In this document: one piece after another, positions 28,057-36,165 of the stretch
Numbering within the stretch: position 1 is the first letter of the stretch
How the letters are laid out: each line of letters opens with the position of its first letter
NCBI RefSeq assembly: GCF_017877055.1
Contig: NZ_JAGIPG010000004.1
Span: forward strand, 496,001-560,000
Length of the DNA stretch: 64,000 nucleotides
DNA from: Neorhizobium galegae
GTDB lineage: Bacteria; Pseudomonadota; Alphaproteobacteria; Rhizobiales; Rhizobiaceae
Direction: 5' to 3'
Translations under genes and position numbers: made by a program
The notes under the pieces: generated by a model
Seen by the model: only the letters and a program-made list of their open reading frames with translations
What the model was told of the DNA's origin: nothing
The model's database searches: none

Positions 28057-29676
28057 CTACATTCCGATCGGAGCAGGAGCTTGGGGAATGACCGGTTCCG
28101 GAATTTCGGTCATGGTGGCCTCCGTCAGCAGAAGCACGCTTGCGACCGAGACGGCATTCTCCAGGGCGACGCGCACGACCTTGGTCGGATCGATGATGCC
28201 TTCCTCCAGCAAGTCGACATAGCGGTTGCGCGCTGCGTCAAAACCGATGGCGCCTTCGCTTTCGAGCATCCGGGCTATTACAACTCCGCCATCAACGGCC
28301 GAGTTCTCGGCAATCTGGCGCGCCGGCGCTTCGAGCGCCCGCTTGAGGATCTGCACGCCCGTCCGCTCGTCGCCTTCGCAGAGATCTTCCTCCTGTTCCA
28401 CGACCTTCACGCAACGTAGCAGGGCCAGGCCGCCTCCCGGAACGATGCCTTCCTCCACGGCCGCCTTGGTGGCGCTGATCGCATCGTCGAGGGCGTCCTT
28501 TTTTGCTTTCATCTCTGCTTCGGCAGGCGCCCCGACGCGGATGACGGCAACACCACCGGCGAGTTTTGCCAGGCGTTCCTGCAGTTTTTCCCGATCGTAA
28601 TCACTGGTAGTTTTTTCGATTTCCTTGCGGATCTGGTCGGATCGGCCCTTGATGATCAGCTGGTTCCCGCCGCCACCGATAATTGTCGTCGTCTCCTTGT
28701 CGATAAGGACGCGCGCTGCGCTACCGAGTTGGTCGAGGGTGACGCTTTCGAGCTTGAAGCCGAGATCCTGCGAAATCAGCTGGGCGCCAGTCAGCGCTGC
28801 AAGATCCTGCAGCATCTCTTTGCGGCGATCGCCGAAGCCCGGTGCCTTCACGGCGCAATTGTGCAGGGCGCCGCGGATCTGGTTGACGATCAGGGTGGCG
28901 AGCGCCTCGCCCTCGATATCCTCTGCGATTACGAGGAGAGCCCGTCCGGATTTCGCGATCTCCTCCAGCAGACCGACCAGGTCGCCGAGAGCTGAAATCT
29001 TCCGGTCAAAGAGCAGAATTCTTGCATCCTCCAGAACGGCCTCCATCTTCTCGGAGTCCGTTGCGAAATAGGGCGAGATATAGCCCCGGTCGAACTGCAT
29101 GCCCTCGACGACGTCGAGACGGGTTTCCATCGTCTTCGATTCCTCGACGGTGATGACGCCTTCCTTGCCGACCCTGGCCATGGCTTCGGCAACGAGCGTG
29201 CCGATGGTTTCGTCGTTGTGGGCGGAAATCGCTGCGACCTGCTGTTTCTCCTTGTCGGTCGTCACCGGTCGCGAAATCTCGTGGAGAGCCTTGATCGCCC
29301 GTGTGAGACCCCGGTCGAGGCCGCGTTTCAGGTCGATCGCATTCGCACCGGCGACGACGTTACGGTGACCGTCTGCCAGCATTGCATGTGCCAGGATGGT
29401 CGAGGTGCTCGTGCCGTCACCGACGACTTCGCCGGTCTTCTCCGCCGCGGCGCGCAGCATTCTTGCCCCAAGATTCTCCTCAGGATCCTTGAGGTCGAAC
29501 TCTTTCGCAATCGTCACGCCGTCATTGCAAATGATCGGCATTCCCCATTTTTTCTCGATGAGAACCGACTTGGATTTCGGGCCAAGGGTGAGGCGAATGG
29601 CGTCCGCGAGCTGCGTCGCTCCCCGAAGCACCTTTCCTCGGGCTTCAGTTCTGAAAAGGACTTGCTTGTGCGGCAT
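28057..29676 (-). CDS. groEL: GroEL/Cpn60 chaperonin paralog, no groES alongside
   Basis: The 539-residue chaperonin has the usual domains and motifs: TLGPKSKSVLI, NDGVTIAKE, DGTSTSTILA (ATP site), ISAHNDETIG, and PGFGDRRKEML. It differs from housekeeping GroEL in having no Gly-Gly-Met tail (it ends PQAPAPIGM) and in KSKS instead of KGRN near the N-terminus. No groES flanks it, so it likely borrows a co-chaperonin or works differently. FNR boxes at 29778 and 29811 lie between it and usp copy 3. No CIRCE element was seen. Confidence 0.93.
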   Translation of the reverse strand: MPHKQVLFRTEARGKVLRGATQLADAIRLTLGPKSKSVLIEKKWGMPIICNDGVTIAKEFDLKDPEENLGARMLRAAAEKTGEVVGDGTSTSTILAHAMLADGHRNVVAGANAIDLKRGLDRGLTRAIKALHEISRPVTTDKEKQQVAAISAHNDETIGTLVAEAMARVGKEGVITVEESKTMETRLDVVEGMQFDRGYISPYFATDSEKMEAVLEDARILLFDRKISALGDLVGLLEEIAKSGRALLVIAEDIEGEALATLIVNQIRGALHNCAVKAPGFGDRRKEMLQDLAALTGAQLISQDLGFKLESVTLDQLGSAARVLIDKETTTIIGGGGNQLIIKGRSDQIRKEIEKTTSDYDREKLQERLAKLAGGVAVIRVGAPAEAEMKAKKDALDDAISATKAAVEEGIVPGGGLALLRCVKVVEQEEDLCEGDERTGVQILKRALEAPARQIAENSAVDGGVVIARMLESEGAIGFDAARNRYVDLLEEGIIDPTKVVRVALENAVSVASVLLLTEATMTEIPEPVIPQAPAPIGM

Positions 29677-29777
29677 GATCGGCTCCTGTGGTTTTAAGGG
29701 CTACCGGGACACGTGTTGCCAGATATCTCTGTACGCCCGCTATACCGTCAGATTGAACTCACCAGCGGCGCGGGTCT

Positions 29778-29791
29778 TTGACCACTGTCAA
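29778..29791. promoter_or_regulatory. FNR/FixK box between groEL and usp (copy 3)
   Basis: TTGACCACTGTCAA is a full palindrome centred about 108 bp before the groEL ATG and 105 bp before the usp ATG, nearly midway. Confidence 0.8.
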
Positions 29792-29810
29792 CGCCTCTCC
29801 GCTCGCGCGA

Positions 29811-29824
29811 TTGACAAAGATCAT
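29811..29824 (+). promoter_or_regulatory. Second FNR-like site before usp (copy 3)
   Basis: TTGACAAAGATCAT matches the box except for the last base. It is centred 72 bp before the usp ATG at 29890, close to the spacing seen for the other usp genes. Confidence 0.6.
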
Positions 29825-29889
29825 CGCGCTTCGAAGCCGGCCTGATACGCTTACGCTTATAATCAACCAGGCCTATTGGAGGAATCCTC

Positions 29890-30720
29890 ATGTCGTTCAA
29901 AACCATACTTGCCGTCGTCGGTGCCAAAGATGCCGTACCGGACATCAGCAAGGCGATTGAATTGAGTACTGAACTCGATGCTCATCTCTCGATCCTGGCG
30001 ATTGGAACAGCTCTGCCACCAATCGCATCGGACTATCCCGTTGCGACCGCCTGGATCGAACAGAGGCAAGCTGAGATTAACGCACTGCTCGACGTTCGAC
30101 AGAACGCGGAGGACATGTGTCGGGTGAACGGAATTTCTTTCGACACCGACTATCTATATGATGATCGCTTCATCCTCGAAAACAATCTGAGCATGCGGGC
30201 TCTCTACGCCGATCTCGTCTTGCTTGGGAATGGTGCCCGCCGAGATAGCGACATCAGGAAGGCGGTCATCGCTGGCACCGTCTTCGATGCACATGTCCCG
30301 CTTCTATTGGCGCCGGCAAAGTGGAAATCAAGCCTGAGGCCGAAGAATGTCCTTCTCGCTTGGAACTCGCGAGCCGAAGCAGCACGCGCCGCCAAGGAGG
30401 CGCTGCATATGCTGATTGAAGCCGATGCAGTGCATGTGGTGATCGTCGATCCCGATAGCTCTTATTTTAAGAATGGTGGAGAGCCGGGTGCTGACATCGC
30501 GGCATTCCTCGCCCGGCATGGCGTCAAAGTCGTTGTCGAACAAGTTGCGAGTGGCGAACGGAGCGTCGAAGACGTCCTTCGACAACACGCGCTCGAGATC
30601 GGCTGTGACATGATCGTCATGGGCGCTTATGGTCATTCGCGCCTTCGGGAGAGAGTTTTCGGTGGCGTCACAGCCTCGATCCTTGAAGACTGCGAATTTC
30701 CGGTGTTTTTTGCACGGTAA
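29890..30720 (+). CDS. Universal stress protein, tandem-domain (copy 3)
   Basis: This 276-residue paralog starts MSFKTILAVVGAKD and ends PVFFAR. The C-terminal Usp domain carries GAYGHSRLRERVFGGVTAS. Its N-terminal half differs more from copies 1 and 2 than they do from each other. The ATG has a GGAGGAATCC binding site. It is followed 87 bp later on the same strand by the host-attachment-family gene, possibly in one transcript. Confidence 0.92.
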   Translation: MSFKTILAVVGAKDAVPDISKAIELSTELDAHLSILAIGTALPPIASDYPVATAWIEQRQAEINALLDVRQNAEDMCRVNGISFDTDYLYDDRFILENNLSMRALYADLVLLGNGARRDSDIRKAVIAGTVFDAHVPLLLAPAKWKSSLRPKNVLLAWNSRAEAARAAKEALHMLIEADAVHVVIVDPDSSYFKNGGEPGADIAAFLARHGVKVVVEQVASGERSVEDVLRQHALEIGCDMIVMGAYGHSRLRERVFGGVTASILEDCEFPVFFAR

Positions 30721-30807
30721 TCAAGCCCGCGTTTGCGGCGCGGCTTGGATCGACAGGTCACGCAGCGAGTGGCGAACTGACGGCGATCAACATGAAAGGG
30801 TCATGTG

Positions 30808-31251
30808 ATGAACGGAACAATTATCCCTTATAACGCGAGAATTCTTGTTGCGGATGCAAGAAAAGCTCTCCTGCTTCGCAATACCGGGACTGCCTTTAAT
30901 CTGATACTCGAGGTTGAAGAGGTCATTGAGGCGCCAGACAATGCTCCAGCCCGCGAGCAGGGGACGGACAGGCCGGGCCGGGCCGCTATGGGCAGTTATC
31001 GCAGCAGCCTCGGCCAGACCGACTTCCATGAACAGGAAGAGGATCGGTTCGTCTCGATGGTCGCCGAAAAGCTGGAGGCCATTTGCAAAGAAAAGGCTAT
31101 TCACCAGCTCTTCGTCGTCGCTCCGCCAAAGGCGCTTGCCGATTTGCGGCGAGCCATGCCCGAGGCGGTCAAGAGCCGGATCGTGGCGGAATATGACAAG
31201 GATCTCGTTAATCTTTCGCTAGGCGATATTCAGAAACATCTCGCGGCCTGA
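30808..31251 (+). CDS. Host-attachment-family protein (baeRF-like)
   Basis: The 147-residue protein fits the 'host attachment protein' family known from rhizobia and agrobacteria: an N-terminal WVLVADARKALLLRN-like strand (here ILVADARKALLLRN), a central QEEDRFVSMVAEKLE helix, LFVVAPPKALADLR, and a C-terminal KDLVNLSLGDIQKHL. The fold is related to archaeal/bacterial eRF1-like domains, so a ribosome- or RNA-related role has been proposed for the wider family. The ATG at 30808 was preferred over GTG at 30805 because of binding-site spacing. Confidence 0.8.
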   Translation: MNGTIIPYNARILVADARKALLLRNTGTAFNLILEVEEVIEAPDNAPAREQGTDRPGRAAMGSYRSSLGQTDFHEQEEDRFVSMVAEKLEAICKEKAIHQLFVVAPPKALADLRRAMPEAVKSRIVAEYDKDLVNLSLGDIQKHLAA

Positions 31252-31276
31252 TTTCCGGGCCGCGACGACCGCATGA

Positions 31277-31301
31277 CTGCGGCCGGACTATCCGGCCGCA
31301 G
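31277..31301. terminator. Perfect 11-bp hairpin at convergent gene ends
   Basis: CTGCGGCCGGA, a 3-base loop, then TCCGGCCGCAG form a perfect stem. It overlaps the last codons and stop of the prs-like gene and lies 26 bp after the host-attachment gene. There is no T-run on either side, so it may act as an mRNA 3' stabiliser or a weak bidirectional terminator. Confidence 0.5.
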
Positions 31302-32775
31302 ATTCATGACACTGAGCAACGGCATCTGCGATAAGAGCCGCTACGGGAATAACGGTCAGCCGTTTGTCGCCGCGATGAAGCTCTCCGATATTGACGGTAT
31401 CGGTAACAAGGATGCCATCGATGAAGGGTGCCGCAAGGCCGACCGCGGCATCCTTCGAAAACAGGCCATGCGTGGCGCAGAGCCAGATTTGAGCGGCGCC
31501 GCGTTCCGCGCAGGCCTGTGCGGCACGCGCCATCGTCGTTCCCGAGCTGATGATATCGTCGAGGATGATGACGACCCGTCCTTTCACATCGCCAGCAAAA
31601 AGGTCGCCGCTCACCACGCCCTGGCTACGCTGCTTTTCGAGAAATGCCTTGCCGATCGGCTGGTGAAGAGCCTTTTCCAGCACCTCCCGGAACATGTCCG
31701 CGCGTTTTGCTCCGCCGAGATCCGGAGAGACGACGCTTACCTTTGCCGACCGGGGTAAGTTGGCAAAAAAGGCTGCGAACGCTTCGTAGGCCGTCACGTG
31801 CATGGTGTGGCATCGGAAAGCATTCTGGAAGGCCGCCAGATTATGTGTCTCCATCGTGATCAGGCAATCCGTTCCAACTGTTTCGAAAAACCTGGCGACG
31901 TAGGCGGAGTTGAGAGGGTCCTGTTCCTTCGTCTGCCGGTCCTTGCGCATATAGGCCAGATAGGGGACGACAGCAGTCACGCGTGCCGCGCCGTTCGTCT
32001 TCAGGGTTGCGATGAAGAAGAGGAGCTTGCAGAGCCGGTCGTGCACGCTCAGGCTCCCGGATCGTTCGAGACCAGAAACGACATAGACTTCTCGCCCACG
32101 AACATGCGCCAGCGGCCGGGTCTTTTCTTCGCCGTCCTCGAAGACGCGCTCCTCGATCGGGCTCAACGAGAGACCGAGTTCCGCCGCCACACGCTCGCCG
32201 AGGTGCTTGCTGCTTTCGAAGGCAAACAGAAGGGGGGTCGGCTGTATCCAGTGGGGGACGGTTTTCGTCGCGGCCGATGCGACTTGCCGCGAGCTGACGC
32301 AGGACAAGAAGGCGTCGATATTCTTTCCATTGCTGGAAAGCGGAGCGACAAGGAGTTCCACATAGACGGATTTGCCCTCCGCCGATTTTGTGCCGAACAA
32401 CGCCAGGATGGGTTCCCCGGTTTCTCCGACCAGGTCGAACAACCGGCGCAGACGCACGGCACCCCGGCGGTTCCTTGCCGTTTCCAGATGGTCACCCGTC
32501 GAAACCTCGCCGATCAGGACTTCCGCAGAGTTCGCTCCGGAGGTGAGCAGATAACGCCGCGGGGCCGACGGATCTCGTTGGAAGATGAAGCCCTGATCTG
32601 CGGCTGAGGAACCCGGGAATATCAGCGCCTTGGGAGACGGTGCGATCAATTGCTGGCGCCGGTCCAGCCATTCCTGGAGCACCGCCGATAGGCGTTCATC
32701 CACAGGGCTCGGCGCACTGTCGAGGCGTTGGAACAGGCGGGTTAGGGTTTTGTTGAGTTTCGCCATCATGGTCAT
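31288..32775 (-). CDS. PRPP synthase with N-terminal PAS-like extension
   Basis: The C-terminal 310 residues match ribose-phosphate pyrophosphokinase: SSKHLGERVAAELG, FEDGEEKTRPL, VPYLAYMRKDRQ, and the PRPP loop VIILDDIISSGTTMA. Ordinary Prs is about 310 residues; this protein is 495. The extra N-terminal 180 residues (with FIFQRD, YLLTSGANSAEVL, RLRRLFDLV, VELLVAPLS) have the look of a PAS_5-type sensor, though I cannot confirm it. The enzyme would supply PRPP, perhaps tuned by a signal, and may pair with the PRTase at 15986. The start MTMMAKLNK at 32775 has AAGGAGC upstream. Confidence 0.82.
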   Translation of the reverse strand: MTMMAKLNKTLTRLFQRLDSAPSPVDERLSAVLQEWLDRRQQLIAPSPKALIFPGSSAADQGFIFQRDPSAPRRYLLTSGANSAEVLIGEVSTGDHLETARNRRGAVRLRRLFDLVGETGEPILALFGTKSAEGKSVYVELLVAPLSSNGKNIDAFLSCVSSRQVASAATKTVPHWIQPTPLLFAFESSKHLGERVAAELGLSLSPIEERVFEDGEEKTRPLAHVRGREVYVVSGLERSGSLSVHDRLCKLLFFIATLKTNGAARVTAVVPYLAYMRKDRQTKEQDPLNSAYVARFFETVGTDCLITMETHNLAAFQNAFRCHTMHVTAYEAFAAFFANLPRSAKVSVVSPDLGGAKRADMFREVLEKALHQPIGKAFLEKQRSQGVVSGDLFAGDVKGRVVIILDDIISSGTTMARAAQACAERGAAQIWLCATHGLFSKDAAVGLAAPFIDGILVTDTVNIGELHRGDKRLTVIPVAALIADAVAQCHESAAG

Positions 32776-32826
32776 GGAATGCTCCTTCTCGTCCGGAGCA
32801 GGGTAATCTGCCTGGAAGCGGCCGCG

Positions 32827-32840
32827 ATGACCAAGGTCAA
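32827..32840 (-). promoter_or_regulatory. FNR-like site proximal to the prs-like gene
   Basis: ATGACCAAGGTCAA differs from the box at the first base only. It is centred 58 bp before the prs-like ATG. Confidence 0.6.
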
Positions 32841-32860
32841 GTGACGTGTGCCCAGAGGCA

Positions 32861-32874
32861 TTGAGGAACGTCAA
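32861..32874 (+). promoter_or_regulatory. FNR-like box proximal to the APH-like gene
   Basis: TTGAGGAACGTCAA is centred 64 bp before the ATG at 32932, matching the standard spacing. The pair of sites suggests one for each divergent gene. Confidence 0.65.
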
Positions 32875-32931
32875 GGCGCGCAGTGGCGCACAGATTAACA
32901 TATCACATCATCGATCATGGAAGGGAACCAG

Positions 32932-33942
32932 ATGCTTTCTTTGGATGAAAAGGTCGGCTTCCTGAGCAGCTCGGAGGCGTATCCGGGAGGGCGCCTTCCG
33001 GTGACGGCGCTGGAGACCCATATGTCTTGGGTCTTCTTGCGGGGGGATCGTGTCTACAAACTGAAGAAGCCGGTGGTCCGTCCCTTCATCGATTTTTCAA
33101 CCCTTGCCGCACGCGAATTCAACTGTCATGAGGAGCTGCGCCTCAATCGGCGCCTGGCGCCGGATACCTATCTTCGGGTTGTCCCGTTGGTCAGCCAGAA
33201 GGATGGCAGACTTGCACTCGACGGCCAGGGAACGGTCGTGGAATGGCTGCTGGAAATGCGGCGCCTGCCGGAACAATTCATGCTGGACCGGCTTATCGAG
33301 GCTGGTGCCGTTACCGACGATCATCTGGACAAGTTGGTTGACCGCCTAGCAGCTTTCTATCGTGTCGCAGAACGTCCGGCGATCGATCCGCTTGAGCATT
33401 TCCGGATGCTGGAATGCGAGAACGAGGTCAACAGGCAGATATTGAGGCACGCGGAATTCGATGTCGATCACCAGGCGATCCGGCACCTTCTGAACGATCT
33501 CGACTGCGCTCTTCATCGCTTTCGCGAGGAGATCACGCAGCGGATCCAGGAGGGGCGTTATGTCGAGGGACATGGCGACCTGCGGCCGGAACATATCTGC
33601 TTCTCCCAGCCTATCGCGATCTTCGACTGCCTTGAATTCGACCGCCGGCTTCGCATGATCGACCCCTTCGATGAGATTGCGTTCCTGGGAATGGAGTGCG
33701 CCTTCCTGGGAGCGCCGGCTATAGCCGAGACAGTCTTGCAGCTTCTGCAGCAAGCGCTTACGGACCATGTGTCGAGCGGATTGCGGTCTTTCTACACGGC
33801 CTTCCGTGCCACGTTGCGGGCACGCATGTGTTATTCACATCTGCTGGACGGTTCAGCGGTTTTGCCCGCGCTTTGGGAGGACAGGACGAGCAGGTATATA
33901 TCCTTGGCCCGTGTCGCGCTGCATCGTTGCGGGAGCCCGTAA
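32932..33942 (+). CDS. Aminoglycoside-phosphotransferase-like protein (COG2187 type)
   Basis: The 336-residue protein has a kinase-like fold with YKLKKPVVRPFIDFS near the N-terminus and the catalytic-type loop VEGHGDLRPEHICF. It matches the N-terminal half of COG2187-type proteins, whose full-length members carry an additional C-terminal AAA kinase domain; that second domain is absent here. The substrate is unknown and antibiotic resistance should not be assumed. The start MLSLDEKV (32932) follows GGAAGGGAA; an in-frame ATG at 32917 has a poorer site. Confidence 0.75.
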   Translation: MLSLDEKVGFLSSSEAYPGGRLPVTALETHMSWVFLRGDRVYKLKKPVVRPFIDFSTLAAREFNCHEELRLNRRLAPDTYLRVVPLVSQKDGRLALDGQGTVVEWLLEMRRLPEQFMLDRLIEAGAVTDDHLDKLVDRLAAFYRVAERPAIDPLEHFRMLECENEVNRQILRHAEFDVDHQAIRHLLNDLDCALHRFREEITQRIQEGRYVEGHGDLRPEHICFSQPIAIFDCLEFDRRLRMIDPFDEIAFLGMECAFLGAPAIAETVLQLLQQALTDHVSSGLRSFYTAFRATLRARMCYSHLLDGSAVLPALWEDRTSRYISLARVALHRCGSP

Positions 33943-34111
33943 CGTACGCTCGTCAGGTCGTTTCTTGAATGGGCTGTTGTTCGAGAGATGGCATATAGCG
34001 CGATGAAAACCCGATTCCGCGGGAGATTCACACCGTTGTGTGTCCCCCCAAATTTTAATTGCATCAAAGAGACGTTCGCCGACGGGAAAGGAGGAGTATT
34101 TTCTTGCCGCA

Positions 34112-34369
34112 TCAAATAATCAACTTCGCCTCTGATGCTGCGAGAACGAAGCTCGCGCGAGCAGCATCGTTACCTATTTGCCGGCGTATAGCTGCTGAAC
34201 AGATGTCCCTCGCTGTTTGATACTGAAGGCCGCTCTTACAAGGCCACTTGTTGGTCAGGAATCGAAGCGCTTCCGCTGAAGTCTGGATCTTTTCCGGCGC
34301 GCGGCGGCCAATCTGCACGGTCACCGGCTCCATCCATTTCCCATGGTTGTCCGCGCTTGACCGCATCAT
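34112..34369 (-). CDS. DUF982 protein (copy 1)
   Basis: The 85-residue protein matches DUF982, a family largely confined to Rhizobiales: a WMEPVTVQIG start, EALRFLTNKWP in the middle, then A..ICSAAIRRQ and AR.SFVLAASEAKL. A second member is at 35881. The function is unknown in all cases I recall. It has no FNR box at the usual spacing. It stands between the APH-like gene (convergent) and another small gene. Confidence 0.78.
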   Translation of the reverse strand: MMRSSADNHGKWMEPVTVQIGRRAPEKIQTSAEALRFLTNKWPCKSGLQYQTARDICSAAIRRQIGNDAARASFVLAASEAKLII

Positions 34370-34505
34370 TCTACCTGCTCAGTCGATCGACTGGCGCGTA
34401 ACCAGCTCGATACCTGACCCAGAGGCGCGCAGCCGCGCGAGGCTTGGCTATAACAGAAGCTCAGGGTGACACGTTGCGCAGGCAATGCTTGTGGCCAACG
34501 TCGTC

Positions 34506-34805
34506 TCACAAGACATCCTTGCCCGCTATTCCGACAAACTCGGTTCTGAGGCCTTGATCGTGTGCTGCTTTCACAAAAATGTTGGCGCTCACTATGTCGA
34601 CGACGATTGCATCGCCCACACATTGCCTCAACGGTGTGCATAATTCTTCGCGAATCCAGGCGCGGGCGGGATCCGATAAAGCGACGATTTGCCACTCGTC
34701 TTGCGTAATTCGCACAAGCCGAAAATCACAGTCCTGATGTTGCGGGAGGGCACATCCGGCACCGGCAAGCAACGCTTCATCTGTTCGCGTGGGGCTGGCG
34801 TTCAT
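34506..34805 (-). CDS. Hypothetical small protein
   Basis: This 99-residue frame has an AAAAGG element before the ATG at 34805 and no signal peptide or TM helix. The middle reads FRLVRITQDEWQIVALSDPARAWIREEL and looks like a genuine soluble domain. The C-terminus (FVGIAGKDVL) is globular in composition. I do not recognise the family. It is probably followed on the same strand by the DUF982 gene (137 bp gap). Confidence 0.55.
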   Translation of the reverse strand: MNASPTRTDEALLAGAGCALPQHQDCDFRLVRITQDEWQIVALSDPARAWIREELCTPLRQCVGDAIVVDIVSANIFVKAAHDQGLRTEFVGIAGKDVL

Positions 34806-35054
34806 GGTTGATGCCTTTTCTCAAACCAGGCCCGTCCGACCGTCGCCTTCAGGGAGGCCTTGACCTGCCGTTCAACGTCATCCTGCAACCGCGCGTGGAT
34901 CAGAACGCAGGGGACCGACTTTTTGCTGGCCTAAGTCGGATGTCTGTCGCTGCAGCCTTATCTTCCTTCTGTCGGCCGCATTATCAGCGGTCCCGGCAGA
35001 CATGGACGGTGCGCATCAACATGGTGCGCACCGTTGGTTCAGAATGCGATCGTT

Positions 35055-35585
35055 TCACGCGGCCTTGATTTCGACTCTGCGTTCGTTCTTCTTTGCCTCG
35101 GCGCTCTTCGGGAGCTTGACCTTCAGGATGCCCTTCTCGAAGGTGGCTTCCACCTTGTCGGCGTCGACGCCCTCGGGAAGCTGGAAGCTGCGCTGGAAGG
35201 AGCCGTAGCGTCGCTCGGACACATGATATTCCTTCTGCTTGTCTTCCTTTTCTTCCTGCTTTTCTCCGCGGATCGTCAGGGCGCCGTTGGAAAGCTTGAC
35301 TTCGAGGTTCTTCGCATCGATGCCGGGAATTTCCGCCGTCACTTCAAAGGCCGCGTCCTTTTCGACGACATCCACTGCCGGCGCCAGCGACCATCCGTTC
35401 AGCGGTGGGACCACCCTGCCGAACAAGGCCCGGTCGAGCGACGACCGCCAGGAGGAGGGGGTGAAGTCGTCGAACAGGCGATCGATCTCGGTACGAAGTG
35501 CTTCGAAGGGTGACCATGGGGTCCCCGCTGGCTGTACCGGCTTTTCTTCTTTCTTGACGGGCAGTTTGGTTGTTACTTCAGCCAT
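35055..35585 (-). CDS. Hsp20 / alpha-crystallin small heat-shock protein
   Basis: The 176-residue chaperone has an N-terminal arm with WSPFEALRTEIDRLFDDF and a full alpha-crystallin domain (about 70-165) from APAVDVVEKDAAFEVTAEIPG to the closing GILKVKLPK, followed by a short Lys-rich tail. Small Hsps hold unfolding proteins in the cytoplasm. The ATG at 35585 has AGGAGAAAATC upstream. The FNR box at 35703 is centred 124 bp upstream, leaving a leader of more than 80 bases. No clear ROSE thermometer was identified. Confidence 0.94.
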   Translation of the reverse strand: MAEVTTKLPVKKEEKPVQPAGTPWSPFEALRTEIDRLFDDFTPSSWRSSLDRALFGRVVPPLNGWSLAPAVDVVEKDAAFEVTAEIPGIDAKNLEVKLSNGALTIRGEKQEEKEDKQKEYHVSERRYGSFQRSFQLPEGVDADKVEATFEKGILKVKLPKSAEAKKNERRVEIKAA

Positions 35586-35702
35586 GATTTTCTCCTGTTT
35601 CTGAAGAGGATACTGCATCAAAGCGTCGCAAGGGACCTAGTGCAGTCCACTGATTGCTCATATCGAGCGTTTTCATTAAAAATCCGATGCTGCATCGTCG
35701 CA

Positions 35703-35716
35703 TTGACGCGCATCAA
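35703..35716 (-). promoter_or_regulatory. FNR/FixK box upstream of hsp20
   Basis: TTGACGCGCATCAA matches the box fully. It lies in the 295-bp gap between hsp20 and the upstream DUF982 gene, centred about 124 bp before the hsp20 ATG. No gene is visible in this gap. Confidence 0.78.
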
Positions 35717-35880
35717 GGGCCGCATCGTAGCCTTCTCCAACACCCAACATTCCGATGCAAAAGCCGCCCGCAAGAAGGCGGTATGGCCGATACACGGACC
35801 CGACAATTCCCCGCACGACAAGGCATTCCGGGAAACGGCAGTTGTGCAGGCGCGATCGATGTGATGTGCTGCGGGGGGAC

Positions 35881-36165
35881 TTATTGCTCACCTTTGATGC
35901 CGGGAAGCGGTGCGCAGGTCATGATCCTTGCATCCGCGGCGGCGTCGATGAAAGCCAGGCGCGCGGTGGCGTTGGATATCTGGCCCAGCACGGCGGCCGC
36001 ACAAATCTCTCTTGCGAATTCGTGTTTCGTTCGGGATCCGACCCAGTCGTTCGCCAGGAAAGCCAGTGCCTCTTCCGGGCCGCGGATGATTTGAGGCGAG
36101 CGCATATCGATCTGCACATAAACCGGTTCGATCCACTCTTTAGTAATATCTGTTGCCGGGATCAT
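35881..36165 (-). CDS. DUF982 protein (copy 2)
   Basis: This 94-residue protein is a paralog of the one at 34112, with WIEPVYVQIDMRSPQIIRGPEEALAFLAND (in parts) and AREICAAAVLGQ...ARLAFIDAAADARI. Its start codon overlaps the ftsH stop (ATGA at 36162-36165), so it is translated from the ftsH message. That coupling hints at a role connected with the protease, for example as an adaptor, but this is speculation. Confidence 0.82.
   Translation of the reverse strand: MIPATDITKEWIEPVYVQIDMRSPQIIRGPEEALAFLANDWVGSRTKHEFAREICAAAVLGQISNATARLAFIDAAADARIMTCAPLPGIKGEQ

Noticed and set aside
32932..33942. Aminoglycoside resistance gene
   Set aside because: Only the broad kinase-like fold is shared; the sequence fits COG2187-type proteins of unknown substrate.
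34863..34878. TTGACCTGCCGTTCAA as a further FNR box
   Set aside because: The half-sites are separated by the wrong number of bases (16 bp total instead of 14), and it lies away from the usual distance to a start.
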